The notes under the pieces: model-generated | What the model was told of the DNA's origin: nothing | Databases searched by the model: none | Seen by the model: the letters and a program-made list of their open reading frames with translations, nothing else | Program-made: the position numbers and the translations under genes | Origin: Cellulosimicrobium cellulans | GTDB lineage: Bacteria > Actinomycetota > Actinomycetes > Actinomycetales > Cellulomonadaceae | Assembly: GCF_006539945.1 (NCBI RefSeq) | Contig: NZ_BJNZ01000012.1 | Coordinates: 55,500 to 119,499, forward strand | Direction of reading: 5' to 3' | Length of the DNA: 64,000 nucleotides | In this document: positions 32,673 through 42,587 of the stretch, one piece after another | Layout of the letters: each line of letters opens with the position of its first letter | Position numbering within the stretch: the first letter of the stretch is position 1

Positions 32673-33149
32673 ATGTCCGGTTTCGTGGACGACGTGCTCG
32701 GCGGTTCCTCCGGCCTGCTCCTGGGCACCTTCACGCCACGTCTGGACGACAAGGGGAGGCTCATCCTCCCGGCGAAGTTCCGGTCGCGGCTCGCACCGGG
32801 TCTCGTCATGACGCGGGGGCAGGAGCGCTGTCTGTTCCTGCTGCCGATGGACGAGTTCCGGCGCATGTACGACCAGATCCGGCAGGCGCCGGTGACGAGC
32901 AAGCAGGCCCGGGACTACCTGCGCGTCTTCCTCTCGGGGGCGAGCGACGAGATCCCGGACAAGCAGGGACGCATCTCGATCCCCGCGCCCTTGCGGGCGT
33001 ACGCGGGGCTCGATCGCGACGTCGCCGTGATCGGCGCCGGCACGAGGGTCGAGATCTGGGACGCGCAGGCCTGGGAGACGTACCTCGCGGAGCAGGAGTC
33101 GGCGTACTCCGACACCGCGGAGGAGGTGTTCCCTGACCTGCGCTTCTAG
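32673..33149 (+). CDS. mraZ: Transcriptional regulator MraZ
   Basis: MraZ is an AbrB-like ring-forming DNA-binding protein that represses the division and wall operon. The 158-residue protein has two SpoVT/AbrB halves, [20 protein letters not shown] (about 18-37) and [22 protein letters not shown] (about 92-113), each carrying the conserved D-x-K/Q-GR motif. An N-terminal extension of about 16 residues precedes the usual start; ATG 32673 has GGGAGG upstream, though a shorter start is possible. Three 10-bp-spaced GTGGAG boxes directly upstream indicate autoregulation. It is the first gene of the cluster. Confidence 0.95.
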   Translation: MSGFVDDVLGGSSGLLLGTFTPRLDDKGRLILPAKFRSRLAPGLVMTRGQERCLFLLPMDEFRRMYDQIRQAPVTSKQARDYLRVFLSGASDEIPDKQGRISIPAPLRAYAGLDRDVAVIGAGTRVEIWDAQAWETYLAEQESAYSDTAEEVFPDLRF

Positions 33150-33309
33150 AGCACGACCCACGGTTCCCGCACGGTGAGGCCTCCTCCCGCCCGGTCTGAC
33201 GCACTTCCCCGGCGCCAGAAAGGACGCGGAGGGAGACCTGACCGTACGGGTACCGGCGAGGCGCACGACCGGACGGCACGGCCACGACCAGCACGGAGAG
33301 GAGACGGAC

Positions 33310-34344
33310 ATGACGAGCGCCCCCGACGACGCCGCCGAGCGGCACGTCCCGGTCCTCCTCCAGCGCTGCGTCGACCTCCTCGCCCCGGCGCTCGCGGAGC
33401 CCGGCGCCGTCCTCGTCGACTGCACGCTCGGCATGGGCGGGCACACGGAGGCCGTCCTGGAGCAGGTCCCGACGGCGCGCGTCGTCGGCATCGACCGCGA
33501 CCCCGAGGCCATCGCCCGCGCGTCGCGCCGTCTCGAGCGGTTCGGCGACCGGTTCCGCGCGGTGCACGCCGTGTACGACGACATCGGCGAGGTCGTGGCC
33601 GACGTCGTCGGCGGGCCGGTCCAGGGCGTGCTCATGGACCTCGGGGTGTCCTCGCTCCAGATCGACGAGGCCGACCGCGGGTTCTCCTACGCGCACGACG
33701 CGCCGCTCGACATGCGCATGGACCCGACGACCGGCCGGACGGCCGCCGACGTCCTCAACACCTACGACGAGCGCGCGCTCACCCGGATCCTGCGCGACTA
33801 CGGCGAGGAGCGGTTCGCGCAGCGCGTCGCCCGCGCGATCGTCCGGCGCCGCGAGCAGCGCCCGTGGGAGCGCAGCGCGGAGCTCGTCGAGGTCGTGCGC
33901 GGCGCGATCCCGGCCGCGACGCGCACGACGGGCGGGAACCCGGCCAAGCGGACCTTCCAGGCCCTGCGGATCGAGGTGAACGGCGAGCTCGAGGTGCTCG
34001 AGCGCGCGGTCCCCGCCGCCGTGGACATCCTGGCCGTGGGCGGGCGCCTCGTCGTCGAGTCGTACCACTCGCTCGAGGACCGGATCGTCAAGCGCGTGCT
34101 GGCCGCGGGGGCGACGATCAGCGCACCGCCCGGGCTGCCCGTCGTGCCGGAGGAGGACCAGCCGTACCTGCGGCTCCTCACCCGGGGCGCGGAGGAGGCG
34201 TCGGCCGTCGAGCGGGAGACCAACCCGCGCTCGGCGTCCGTCCGGCTCCGCGCCGCCGAGCGCACCCGGCCCACGCCGCCGCACCGCCGCCCGACGCACC
34301 GACCGACCGACCGACCGCACGACCCGGGGGAGAGGACACGATGA
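33310..34344 (+). CDS. rsmH: 16S rRNA (cytosine-1402-N4)-methyltransferase
   Basis: RsmH methylates N4 of C1402 in the ribosomal P site. The 344-residue protein has [15 protein letters not shown] at the N terminus, motif [42 protein letters not shown], and the C-terminal [15 protein letters not shown] and [11 protein letters not shown] signatures. ATG 33310 is preceded by GGAGAGGAGA. The last 30 residues are an Arg/Pro/Thr-rich tail (repeating RPT). Its TGA overlaps the ATG of the ftsL-like gene. The 160-nt gap to mraZ has no obvious terminator, so co-transcription is likely. Confidence 0.97.
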   Translation: MTSAPDDAAERHVPVLLQRCVDLLAPALAEPGAVLVDCTLGMGGHTEAVLEQVPTARVVGIDRDPEAIARASRRLERFGDRFRAVHAVYDDIGEVVADVVGGPVQGVLMDLGVSSLQIDEADRGFSYAHDAPLDMRMDPTTGRTAADVLNTYDERALTRILRDYGEERFAQRVARAIVRRREQRPWERSAELVEVVRGAIPAATRTTGGNPAKRTFQALRIEVNGELEVLERAVPAAVDILAVGGRLVVESYHSLEDRIVKRVLAAGATISAPPGLPVVPEEDQPYLRLLTRGAEEASAVERETNPRSASVRLRAAERTRPTPPHRRPTHRPTDRPHDPGERTR

Positions 34345-34784
34345 GCGCACAGAGGTCGACCGCCGCCCGCCCGCTCCCGCGCACCGCGCGCCCGGCACCG
34401 CGCCCGTCGCTCACGGCGCTGCCGGGCGGCGCGTCGGAGCGCGCGCTCCGATCGCGTCTCGAGCTCGTCCGGGCGCCGCTCCAGGCGCGGTCCAAGATCC
34501 CGTTCCTCGTCGTCTGCATGTCGATCCTCGGCGCGGCGCTGCTGTGTGCTCTCCTGGTGAACACGACGATGGCGCGCAACTCCTACGAGATGTCGGAGCT
34601 GCGCCGGGAGGTGAGCCGCGTGGCCCAGGACACGCAGAGCCTGCAGGCGCAGGTCGACGCCCAGAAGACCTCGCTGCCGGACACCGCGGCCTCCCTCGGC
34701 ATGGTGCCCGCGGAGGACCCGGCGATGGTCCGGCTGTCCGACGGCACGGTCCTCGGCGGCGCGCAGGAGGAGGCCGGGCAGTGA
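34341..34784 (+). CDS. ftsL: FtsL-like division protein
   Basis: This 147-residue single-pass protein has a basic N terminus, a membrane segment at about 53-75 and a short extracytoplasmic coiled coil ([18 protein letters not shown]) ending in a flexible tail. That architecture, and its place between rsmH and ftsI, identify it as the FtsL equivalent, which joins FtsQ and FtsB to activate FtsWI. Sequence identity to FtsL is low, as always in this family. ATG 34341 overlaps the rsmH stop, and its own TGA overlaps the ftsI GTG, so translation is coupled on both sides. Confidence 0.85.
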   Translation: MSAQRSTAARPLPRTARPAPRPSLTALPGGASERALRSRLELVRAPLQARSKIPFLVVCMSILGAALLCALLVNTTMARNSYEMSELRREVSRVAQDTQSLQAQVDAQKTSLPDTAASLGMVPAEDPAMVRLSDGTVLGGAQEEAGQ

Positions 34785-36787
34785 CGGGCGAGACCGGAGC
34801 CGGCCGCGACCGCCGGTCGCGACCCGCGGCGAGCACGCAGCGGTCCCGCCCCGCCCCCACGGCCTCCCGGCCCTCGCCGGGAGGCCGTGGTGCTTCCGGC
34901 GACGGTCGCAGGACGGCGGGCACGAGCACGCGCGTCGCGGCGACCGCCCGCCCGTCGAGGACCGCCCCCTCCCGGTCGCCGCGGGGTGGCGGCCGCCCGC
35001 CGGCCCGCCCCGCGCGGGCGACCCGCGAGCCGGGCCGCCCCGAGCGACGTCAGCGCTGGCTCATCGTGGTCGCCGGCGTGGTCGCGGCGGTCTTCGTGGG
35101 CCAGCTCGTCAACGTCCAGGTGCTGCGCGGGCCGGCGCTCGCGGCCGACGCGCGCGCCGACCGGACGCGCAGCTCGACCCTCCTGGCCCACCGCGGCGAC
35201 ATCACCGACGCCGACGGTGTGGTGCTCGCGACGTCCGTGGACCGGTACACGGTCGCGGCGGACCCCAAGACGATCGCCGACTTCGAGCCCCGACCTGCCG
35301 ACCTCGTCGACGGCGAGCCGCTCGAGGAGGGTGGCGCCGTGGGCGTGGCCAAGCTGCTCGCCCCGATCCTGGGGAAGTCCTCCCCGGAGCTCGCCGCACA
35401 GCTCAACGGGACCTCGCGGTACGTCGTCCTCGCCAAGGACGTCACGCCCGAGGTGCAGCGCCAGATCGCGGACCTCCAGCTCTCCGCCTACGTGCGCACC
35501 ACCATGACGAGCGAGCGGACGTACCCGGCGGGCACGGTCGCGGGCAACCTCGTGGGGTTCGTCAACGAGGAGCAGGCGGGTGGCGGCGGCGTCGAGGCGT
35601 CCTACGACGACGTCCTCGCCGGCGTCTCCGGGTCGCGCGAGTGCGAGGCCGGGCTGGGCGGGCAGGTCATCCCGACCGGCCGGTGCGACGTCGTGGACGC
35701 GGTGCCCGGGCGGAACGTGCAGCTCACCGTCGCGCGCGACGTGCAGTGGAAGGCCCAGGACTCGGTGGACCGCGCGGTGAGCGAGACGGGGGCGGAGTAC
35801 GCGATCGCGGTCGTGCAGGACGTCCGCACGGGCGAGGTCCTCGCGCTCGCGGACTCGGGGACGGTGAACCCGAACGACCGCACGACCGACGCCGTCGCCC
35901 GGCCGAGCCGGGCCGTGTCGAACGTCTTCGACCCGGGCTCGACGGGCAAGGTCGTCACGATGGCGGCCGCGATCGAGGGCGGCTACGCGGACGCCGGAAC
36001 GCAGTTCGAGGTACCCGACCGCTACACCACGCCCAACGGACAGACGTTCAAGGACTCCCACGACCACCCGGTGCAGCGCCTCACCCTCGCCGGGGTCCTC
36101 GCCGAGTCCTCGAACACCGGGACGGTCCAGGTCGGGGAGAAGATCCCCAAGCAGGTGCGCTACGACTACCTGCACAAGTTCGGCTTCGGGCAGAAGTCCG
36201 GGCTCGGCCTGCCCGGCGAGTCCGCCGGGATCCTGCACCCCGCCGACGCGTGGGACGGGCGCACCGAGTACGCCGTGCTGTTCGGCCAGAGCGTGTCGGT
36301 GAACGCCATCCAGGCGACGAGCGTCTTCTCGACGATCGCCAACGGTGGCGTCCGGGCGACGCCGAGCATCGTCGCGGGCACGACGGACGAGCGCGGCGAG
36401 CTCGTGCCCGCGGATCGTCCCGATCCGGTCCGTGTGGTCTCGCAGGAGACCGCGGACACCGTGCTGCACATGATGGAGTCGGTGGTCGAGGAGGGCACGG
36501 GGTCGAGCGCGGCGGTGCCCGGCTACCGCGTCGCGGGCAAGACCGGGACCGCGGAGGCCGCCGGGGACGACGGCCGGTTGTCGGGGATCATGGCGTCGTT
36601 CATCGGCGTGGCCCCCGCGGACGACCCTCGGTACACGGTGTCGGTGTTCCTCAAGAACCCCCACTCGTCGATCTACGGCGGCGTCGTCGCGGCGCCCGTG
36701 TTCAGCGAGATCATGGGTTTCACGCTCGAGCACCAGGGCGTGCAGCCGAGCACGGAGCCGTACGTGCCGCTCCCGACGACGTGGTGA
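34781..36787 (+). CDS. ftsI: Penicillin-binding protein FtsI/PbpB (septal transpeptidase)
   Basis: FtsI cross-links septal peptidoglycan with FtsW. The 668-residue class B PBP has a long Arg/Pro-rich cytoplasmic tail (1-88), one membrane segment (about 90-110), a pedestal domain beginning RTRSSTLLAHRGDITDADGVVLA, and the transpeptidase with active-site S387 (STGK), S443-S444-N445 and K587 (KTGT). The tail is longer than in most FtsI proteins and may be a contact site for division proteins, as suggested for mycobacterial PbpB. GTG 34781 overlaps the ftsL stop. No PASTA domains are present. Confidence 0.96.
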   Translation: MTGETGAGRDRRSRPAASTQRSRPAPTASRPSPGGRGASGDGRRTAGTSTRVAATARPSRTAPSRSPRGGGRPPARPARATREPGRPERRQRWLIVVAGVVAAVFVGQLVNVQVLRGPALAADARADRTRSSTLLAHRGDITDADGVVLATSVDRYTVAADPKTIADFEPRPADLVDGEPLEEGGAVGVAKLLAPILGKSSPELAAQLNGTSRYVVLAKDVTPEVQRQIADLQLSAYVRTTMTSERTYPAGTVAGNLVGFVNEEQAGGGGVEASYDDVLAGVSGSRECEAGLGGQVIPTGRCDVVDAVPGRNVQLTVARDVQWKAQDSVDRAVSETGAEYAIAVVQDVRTGEVLALADSGTVNPNDRTTDAVARPSRAVSNVFDPGSTGKVVTMAAAIEGGYADAGTQFEVPDRYTTPNGQTFKDSHDHPVQRLTLAGVLAESSNTGTVQVGEKIPKQVRYDYLHKFGFGQKSGLGLPGESAGILHPADAWDGRTEYAVLFGQSVSVNAIQATSVFSTIANGGVRATPSIVAGTTDERGELVPADRPDPVRVVSQETADTVLHMMESVVEEGTGSSAAVPGYRVAGKTGTAEAAGDDGRLSGIMASFIGVAPADDPRYTVSVFLKNPHSSIYGGVVAAPVFSEIMGFTLEHQGVQPSTEPYVPLPTTW

Positions 36788-36923
36788 ACCTCACCCCGTC
36801 GGCCGACCTCGCGCCACGAGGCCGTCGCGTCGTCCGTGACGACGTCGGTGAAGGTCCGGTGAAGCGTGCACCGCTGCGGTGGCCGGGGCACGACGGCTTG
36901 CGAGGGTGGCGGCCCCGGCACGG

Positions 36924-36938
36924 TAGGTTCTACACGTG
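36924..36938 (+). promoter_or_regulatory. Leaderless promoter -10 (TAGGTT) of murE
   Basis: TAGGTT at 36924-36929 is followed after 6 nt by the GTG start at 36936, and no ribosome site is present. It suggests that murE and the genes after it have their own transcript, independent of the mraZ promoter. Confidence 0.55.
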
Positions 36939-38603
36939 ACATCCCCGATCGACCGTCTTCGTCCTGCCGCGACCACCCGTCGGTCGGTCGAGGACCTGGC
37001 CGCACGGTTCGGTCTCGACGTCCGCGCAGGTGGCGGGCCCGGTGGCTCGTCCGCACCGGCCGGCGTCGAGGTGTGGTCGGTCGCGTCCGACGACCGGACT
37101 GCGGACGCGGGTGACCTCTTCGTCGCCCTCCCCGGCGCCCGCGCGCACGGGGCGCGCTTCGCGCCCGCCGCCGTCGCGCGCGGGGCGCACGCCGTCCTCA
37201 CGGACGAGCAGGGCGCCGCGCTCGTGGCCGAGGCGGGCCTCGGGGTCCCCGTGCTCGTCGCCACGGACCCGCGCGCGCTGCTCGGCCCGGTCGCTGCCTG
37301 GGTCTACGGCAGCCCCGCGCAGGACCTCACGACGTTCGGCGTGACGGGCACGAACGGCAAGACCACCACCACCTACCTGGTCGACCACGCGCTGCGCGCG
37401 CTCGGCTGGAAGGGCGGGCTCATCGGCACGGTCGAGATGCGGTCGGGCGACCGCGTCCTACCGAGCCGGCTCACGACGCCCGAGGCCGCCGACCTCCAGG
37501 CGCTGCTCGCGGCGATGCGGGAGGACGCCGTGCGCACCCTCGCGATGGAGGTCTCGTCGCACGCGCTCGCGCTGCACCGGGTCGACGGGCTCGTGTTCGA
37601 CGTCGTGGGCTTCACCAACCTCAGCCAGGACCACCTCGACTTCCACGGCGACCTCCAGGAGTACTTCGAGGCGAAGGCGCTCCTCTTCACGCCCGAGCAC
37701 GCCCGCCGCGGTGTCGTCGTCGTCGACGACGCGTGGGGCGAGCGCATGGTCGCGGCCGCGCGCATCCCCGTCGCGACGCTGCGCGTCGGCGCGCCGAGCC
37801 CGGAGGCCCGGCAGCCCGTCGCGGACTGGACCGTGCACGACGTCGAGCCCTCGGCAGCGGGCGGCTCCACGTTCACGCTGCGGCACCGCGACGGCCGGAG
37901 CGTGCGCACGACGACGGCCCTGCCGGGCGCGTTCAACGTCGCCAACGCTGCCCTGGCCCTCGCGCTCGTGCTCGAGGCGGGGAACGACCCGCGCGACGTG
38001 GAGGCGGCGCTCGAGGCGGCGGGCGGGCTCGTCCCGGCGGTGCCGGGGCGGATGGAGCTCGTCTCTCGCCCGCCGCACCGTCCGCGCGTCGTCGTGGACT
38101 TCGCCCACAACCCGGACGCGCTGGCGCTCGCCCTCGACGCGCTGCGCCCCACGACGGCAGGCCGCCTGGTCGTCGTGTTCGGTGCCACGGGCGACCGCGA
38201 CCGCGGCAAGCGGCCCACGATGGGCGGCGTCGCGGTCGAGGGCGCCGACGTCGTGGTCGTGACGGACGACGACCCGCACGGCGAGGACCCGACCGCGATC
38301 CGCGCGGAGGTGCTGCCGGGCGCGCACGCCGCGCGCGAGGCGGCGGCGGCCGCGCCCGAGCCGCGCGACGTCGTCGTGCTCGAGGTGGCGCCGCGCGCCC
38401 GGGCGATCCGTGAGGCGATCGCCGCCGCCGGCCCCGACGACACGGTGCTCGTCGCGGGCCGCGGCCACGAGGTGTGGCAGGAGATCGCCGGCGTCGACCA
38501 CCCTCTGGACGACCGTGTCGAGGCGCGCGCCGCGCTCGAGGAGCGGGACACGGCCCGCGCACCCCACGGCACCCCCGACGACCTGAAGGAGCACCACGCA
38601 TGA
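36936..38603 (+). CDS. murE: UDP-MurNAc-tripeptide synthetase MurE, probably L-Lys/L-Orn type
   Basis: MurE adds the third amino acid to UDP-MurNAc-L-Ala-D-Glu. The 555-residue protein has the N-terminal uridine-binding domain, the ATP loop TGTNGKTTT (about 137-145), MEVSSHAL with carbamylated-lysine-region residues after it, and a C-terminal ligase domain. The specificity motif, DNPR in diaminopimelate-adding enzymes, reads DDPH here (residues 445-448, in TDDDPHGEDP); the Arg that binds the DAP carboxylate is replaced by His. This points to L-lysine or L-ornithine. The GTG start is backed by a leaderless -10. Its stop overlaps murF. Confidence 0.95.
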   Translation: MTSPIDRLRPAATTRRSVEDLAARFGLDVRAGGGPGGSSAPAGVEVWSVASDDRTADAGDLFVALPGARAHGARFAPAAVARGAHAVLTDEQGAALVAEAGLGVPVLVATDPRALLGPVAAWVYGSPAQDLTTFGVTGTNGKTTTTYLVDHALRALGWKGGLIGTVEMRSGDRVLPSRLTTPEAADLQALLAAMREDAVRTLAMEVSSHALALHRVDGLVFDVVGFTNLSQDHLDFHGDLQEYFEAKALLFTPEHARRGVVVVDDAWGERMVAAARIPVATLRVGAPSPEARQPVADWTVHDVEPSAAGGSTFTLRHRDGRSVRTTTALPGAFNVANAALALALVLEAGNDPRDVEAALEAAGGLVPAVPGRMELVSRPPHRPRVVVDFAHNPDALALALDALRPTTAGRLVVVFGATGDRDRGKRPTMGGVAVEGADVVVVTDDDPHGEDPTAIRAEVLPGAHAAREAAAAAPEPRDVVVLEVAPRARAIREAIAAAGPDDTVLVAGRGHEVWQEIAGVDHPLDDRVEARAALEERDTARAPHGTPDDLKEHHA

Positions 38604-40048
38604 TCGAGCTCACTGCGGCGCAGGTGGCCGCAGCGACCGGTGGACGGCTGTCCGCCGACCCGGAGGTGCGGGTCGGGGGGCCCGTCGTCGTCGACTCGCG
38701 CCGGGTCGCGCCGGGATCGCTCTTCGTCGCGCTGCCCGGCGAGCACGTCGACGGGCACGACTTCGCGGCCGGCGCCGTCGCCGCCGGCGCGACCCTGGTC
38801 CTCGCCGCGCGTGAGCTCGACGTGCCGTGCGTCGTCGTCGACGACGTGCAGACCGCGCTCGGCGAGCTCGCCCGGCACGTGCTCGCGACGCTGCGCGAGC
38901 GCGGCGACCTGCGCGTGGTCGCCGTGACCGGCTCGGTCGGCAAGACGACGACCAAGGACCTGCTGGGTCAGCTGCTGCGGCCCGAGGGCGAGACGGTCGT
39001 GCCGCGCGGTTCGTTCAACAACGAGATCGGGCTCCCGCTCACGGTGCTCGAGGCGGACGAGTCCACGCGGTTCCTGGTGCTCGAGATGGGCGCGAGCGGC
39101 GTCGGTCACCTCACCTACCTGACGCGCATCGCACCCCCCGACGTCTCGGTCGTGCTCGTCGTGGGCAGCGCCCACCTCGGGGAGTTCGGCGGGATCGAGG
39201 CCGTGGCCCGCGCCAAGTCCGAGCTCGTCACGGGGCTCGCGCCGGGCGGGGTCGCGGTGCTCAACGCCGACGACCTCCGGGTCGCCGCGATGGCCGACCT
39301 CGCGCCGGGCGAGGTCGTCACGTTCGGCACCATCCCCGCCGCCGACGTGCGCGCCGAGGACCTCGGGATCGACCGCACCGGCCGGGCGTCCTTCACGCTG
39401 CGTGTGCGTCCGGGAGCGGCCGGGGACGCGCGGCCGAGCGAGGAGACGCGCGCGCGCGCGACCCTCGGCCTCGTGGGCGAGCACCACGTGACGAACGCCC
39501 TCGCGGCCGCGACGGCGGCGCTGCGCCTCGGCGTCGCACTGCCCGACGTCGCCGCGCGGCTCTCCGACGCTCGCGCGCTCAGCCCGCACCGGATGCAGGT
39601 CACCGAGCGGCCGGACGGCATCACGGTGATCGACGACTCGTACAACGCGAACCCCGACTCCATGCGGGCCGCGCTCAAGGCGCTGGCCGTGATGGCGGGG
39701 CGCGACCGGCGCTCGGTCGCCGTGCTCGGCGAGATGCTCGAGCTCGGCGAGGACTCGCGCGTCGCTCACGACGACCTCGGCCGGCTCGTGGTCCGATTGA
39801 ACGTCAAGCTGCTCGTCGTGGTCGGCGAGGGCGCCGGCGGGATCCACGACGGCGCGACCCAGGAGGGGTCGTGGGGCGACGAGACCCGGTTCGTCCCCGA
39901 CGTGGAGGCGGCGTCCGCGCTGCTGCGCGACGAGCTGCGGGAAGGGGACGTCGTGCTCGTGAAGGCCTCGAACGGGTCCGGGCTGTGGCGGCTCGGCGAC
40001 GAGCTGGCCGCGGCCGGTGGCGACGCGTCCGGAGGTGACCGCGCATGA
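38600..40048 (+). CDS. murF: UDP-MurNAc-tripeptide--D-Ala-D-Ala ligase
   Basis: MurF joins D-Ala-D-Ala to the UDP-MurNAc-tripeptide. The 482-residue protein shows [24 protein letters not shown] in domain 1, the ATP loop [13 protein letters not shown] (about 112-124), [22 protein letters not shown], and [15 protein letters not shown] in domain 3. All are standard for the family. It overlaps murE and mraY by 4 nt on each side (ATGA). Length and motifs are unremarkable. Confidence 0.96.
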   Translation: MIELTAAQVAAATGGRLSADPEVRVGGPVVVDSRRVAPGSLFVALPGEHVDGHDFAAGAVAAGATLVLAARELDVPCVVVDDVQTALGELARHVLATLRERGDLRVVAVTGSVGKTTTKDLLGQLLRPEGETVVPRGSFNNEIGLPLTVLEADESTRFLVLEMGASGVGHLTYLTRIAPPDVSVVLVVGSAHLGEFGGIEAVARAKSELVTGLAPGGVAVLNADDLRVAAMADLAPGEVVTFGTIPAADVRAEDLGIDRTGRASFTLRVRPGAAGDARPSEETRARATLGLVGEHHVTNALAAATAALRLGVALPDVAARLSDARALSPHRMQVTERPDGITVIDDSYNANPDSMRAALKALAVMAGRDRRSVAVLGEMLELGEDSRVAHDDLGRLVVRLNVKLLVVVGEGAGGIHDGATQEGSWGDETRFVPDVEAASALLRDELREGDVVLVKASNGSGLWRLGDELAAAGGDASGGDRA

Positions 40049-41127
40049 TCGCGATCATCGTCGCGGCGGGCGTCTCCCTGCTCGTCGCCCTCTTCGGGAC
40101 GCCGCTGTTCATCCGGTTCCTCGTCCACCGCAACTACGGGCAGTTCGTCCGCCAGGACGGCCCCACGGCGCACTTCACCAAGCGCGGGACGCCCACCATG
40201 GGCGGGGTCGTGATCATCGGGGCGACGCTGCTCGGCTGGGCGATGTCGTACGTCGTCTCGGGGCGGTTCCCGAGCGTGTCCTCCCTGCTCGTGCTGTTCC
40301 TCATGACCGGGCTCGGGATCGTCGGGTTCCTCGACGACTTCACGAAGATCCGCAAGCAGCGCAGCCTCGGGCTCACGGCGCGCGCCAAGATCATCGGCCA
40401 GGGGGCCGTGGGCATCGCGTTCGCGGTGCTCGCGCTGCAGTTCCCCAACGAGCACGGCCGGACCCCCGCGTCCACGCGCATCTCCTTCCTGCGCGACACG
40501 AACCTCGACCTCGCGTTCGCGGGCGCGACGGTCGGGCTCGTCCTCTTCGTCGTCTGGGCGAACTTCCTCATCACGGCCTGGTCGAACGCGGTGAACCTCA
40601 CCGACGGCCTCGACGGTCTCGCGACGGGCGTCTCGCTCATCGTGTTCGGCTCGTACGTCCTCGTGGGCATCTGGCAGCTCAACCAGACGTGCCAGCGGCT
40701 CGCCTCGGCAGGCCCGAGCTGTTACGAGACCCGGGACCCGCAGGACCTCGCGATCGTCGCCGCGGCGATCGTCGGCGCGTGCTTCGGCTTCCTCTGGTGG
40801 AACGCGAGCCCGGCGAAGATCTTCATGGGCGACACCGGCTCGCTCGCCCTCGGCGGCGCGCTCGCCGGCCTGTCGATCCTCACGCGCACCGAGTTCCTCG
40901 CGCTCATCATCGGCGGCCTGTTCGTCATCATCGTGCTCTCCGACGTCATCCAGATCGGCTTCTTCAAGATGACCGGTCGGCGCGTGTTCAAGATGGCCCC
41001 GCTGCACCACCACTTCGAGCTGTCGGGCTGGGGCGAGGTCACCATCGTGATCCGCTTCTGGCTCATCGCCGGTCTGTTCGCCGCGCTCGGCATCGGCATC
41101 TTCTACGCCGAGTGGGTGGTCGGCTAG
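40045..41127 (+). CDS. mraY: Phospho-MurNAc-pentapeptide transferase
   Basis: MraY transfers phospho-MurNAc-pentapeptide to undecaprenyl phosphate to make lipid I. The 360-residue polytopic membrane protein has about ten membrane segments and the catalytic motifs GFLDDFTKI (Mg-binding Asp pair), [13 protein letters not shown] and the PLHHHFE loop near the C terminus. The N-terminal [17 protein letters not shown] is the usual conserved cytoplasmic loop. Its TAG shares a base with the GTG of murD (TAGTG). Confidence 0.97.
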   Translation: MIAIIVAAGVSLLVALFGTPLFIRFLVHRNYGQFVRQDGPTAHFTKRGTPTMGGVVIIGATLLGWAMSYVVSGRFPSVSSLLVLFLMTGLGIVGFLDDFTKIRKQRSLGLTARAKIIGQGAVGIAFAVLALQFPNEHGRTPASTRISFLRDTNLDLAFAGATVGLVLFVVWANFLITAWSNAVNLTDGLDGLATGVSLIVFGSYVLVGIWQLNQTCQRLASAGPSCYETRDPQDLAIVAAAIVGACFGFLWWNASPAKIFMGDTGSLALGGALAGLSILTRTEFLALIIGGLFVIIVLSDVIQIGFFKMTGRRVFKMAPLHHHFELSGWGEVTIVIRFWLIAGLFAALGIGIFYAEWVVG

Positions 41128-42575
41128 TGGTACGCGACCGTCACGACCTCGCGGTCCCGCTCGACGCGGCGCGCGTGGTCGTCGCCGGCCTCGGTGTCTC
41201 GGGCCGGGCCGCCGTGGCCGCCCTCGCGTCCCGGGCCGCCGCCGTCGTCACGCTCGACGACCGCGCCGAGGACGCGGACCTGCGCGACGCGGACGACGTC
41301 GACCTCGCGGCGACCGACCTCGTCGTCGTCTCGCCCGGCTGGCCTCCGTCCCACCCGCTGCTCGTCGCGGCGGGGGAGCGGGGCGTGCCGGTGTGGAGCG
41401 AGGTGGAGCTCGCGTGGCGGCTGCGCGTCGACGGCCCGTCCGGGCGTCCGGCGCCCTGGCTCGCCGTGACCGGGACGAACGGCAAGACCACGACCGTCGA
41501 GATGCTCGAGACGATCCTGCGGACCGCGGGGCTGCGTGTCGCGGCGGTGGGCAACGTCGGCACGCCCGTCGTGGAGGCTGTGCTCGACCCGACGCTCGAC
41601 GTGCTCGCCGTGGAGCTCTCGAGCTTCCAGCTCCACTTCACGCACACGACGTCGCCCGAGGCGGGCGCGGTGCTCAACGTCGCCCCCGACCATCTCGACT
41701 GGCACGGCGGCCTCGACGCGTACGCCGCGGACAAGGGCCGCGTGTTCGAGGACGCGCAGGTCGCGTGCGTCTACAACGCCGCGGACCCGCGCACGGAAGC
41801 GCTCGTGCGGGAGGCCGACGTGGTCGAGGGCGCGCGCGCCGTCGGCTTCACGCTCGGCGCCCCGGCCCGCGGCCAGCTCGGCGTCATCGAGGACGTGCTC
41901 GTGGACCGGGCGTTCCACGCGCCCGCGGACGCGCCCGACCGGCACACGCATGCCGCCGAGCTCGCGACGCTGGGCGACCTCGCCCACCTGGCCGGGGCCG
42001 ACGGCGTCGTGCGCGCGCACGTGGTGGCAAACGCCCTCGCCGCGGCCGCCCTGGCCCGTGCGCACGGCGTGCCCGCCGTGGCCGTGCGCGACGGGCTGCG
42101 CGCCTTCCGGACGGGCTCGCACCGCATCGAGCAGGTCGCGTCGGTCGACGGCGTGGCCTACGTCGACGACTCCAAGGCGACGAACGCGCACGCGGCCTCC
42201 GCGTCGCTCGCGTCGTTCGCGCCCGGGACGGTCGTGTGGGTCGCGGGCGGTCTCGCCAAGGGCGCGTCGTTCGACGAGCTCGTCGCCGCGCGCGCGGACC
42301 GGCTGCGGGCCGTGGTGCTCATCGGCGTCGACGCGGAGCCGTTCGCGGGCGCGCTCGCCCGACACGCGCCCGATATCCCGGTGGTCCGGGTCGATCCTGG
42401 CGACACTGGGACCGTGATGCCCCGCGCCGTCGACTCCGCCCGCCGCCTCGCGCAGGCCGGCGACACGGTGCTGCTCGCCCCGGCAGGTGCGTCGATGGAC
42501 CAGTTCCGCTCGTACGCCGCGCGCGGCGACGCGTTCGCCGACGCGGCGCGCGCGCTGCGCCCCGACCACGGGTAG
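41127..42575 (+). CDS. murD: UDP-MurNAc-L-alanine--D-glutamate ligase
   Basis: MurD adds D-Glu to UDP-MurNAc-L-Ala. The 482-residue protein has the N-terminal VVVAGLGVSGRAAVAAL Rossmann strand, VVVSPGWPPSHPLL, the ATP loop TGTNGKTTTVEML (about 114-126), VELSSFQLHF, NVAPDHLDWHGG, and YVDDSKATNAHA. GTG 41127 was chosen because it overlaps the mraY stop and places the Rossmann motif near residue 15; the much longer frame upstream is the shadow of mraY. ftsW follows 12 nt later. Confidence 0.96.
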   Translation: MVRDRHDLAVPLDAARVVVAGLGVSGRAAVAALASRAAAVVTLDDRAEDADLRDADDVDLAATDLVVVSPGWPPSHPLLVAAGERGVPVWSEVELAWRLRVDGPSGRPAPWLAVTGTNGKTTTVEMLETILRTAGLRVAAVGNVGTPVVEAVLDPTLDVLAVELSSFQLHFTHTTSPEAGAVLNVAPDHLDWHGGLDAYAADKGRVFEDAQVACVYNAADPRTEALVREADVVEGARAVGFTLGAPARGQLGVIEDVLVDRAFHAPADAPDRHTHAAELATLGDLAHLAGADGVVRAHVVANALAAAALARAHGVPAVAVRDGLRAFRTGSHRIEQVASVDGVAYVDDSKATNAHAASASLASFAPGTVVWVAGGLAKGASFDELVAARADRLRAVVLIGVDAEPFAGALARHAPDIPVVRVDPGDTGTVMPRAVDSARRLAQAGDTVLLAPAGASMDQFRSYAARGDAFADAARALRPDHG

Positions 42576-42587
42576 GCCGGTCCGGCC

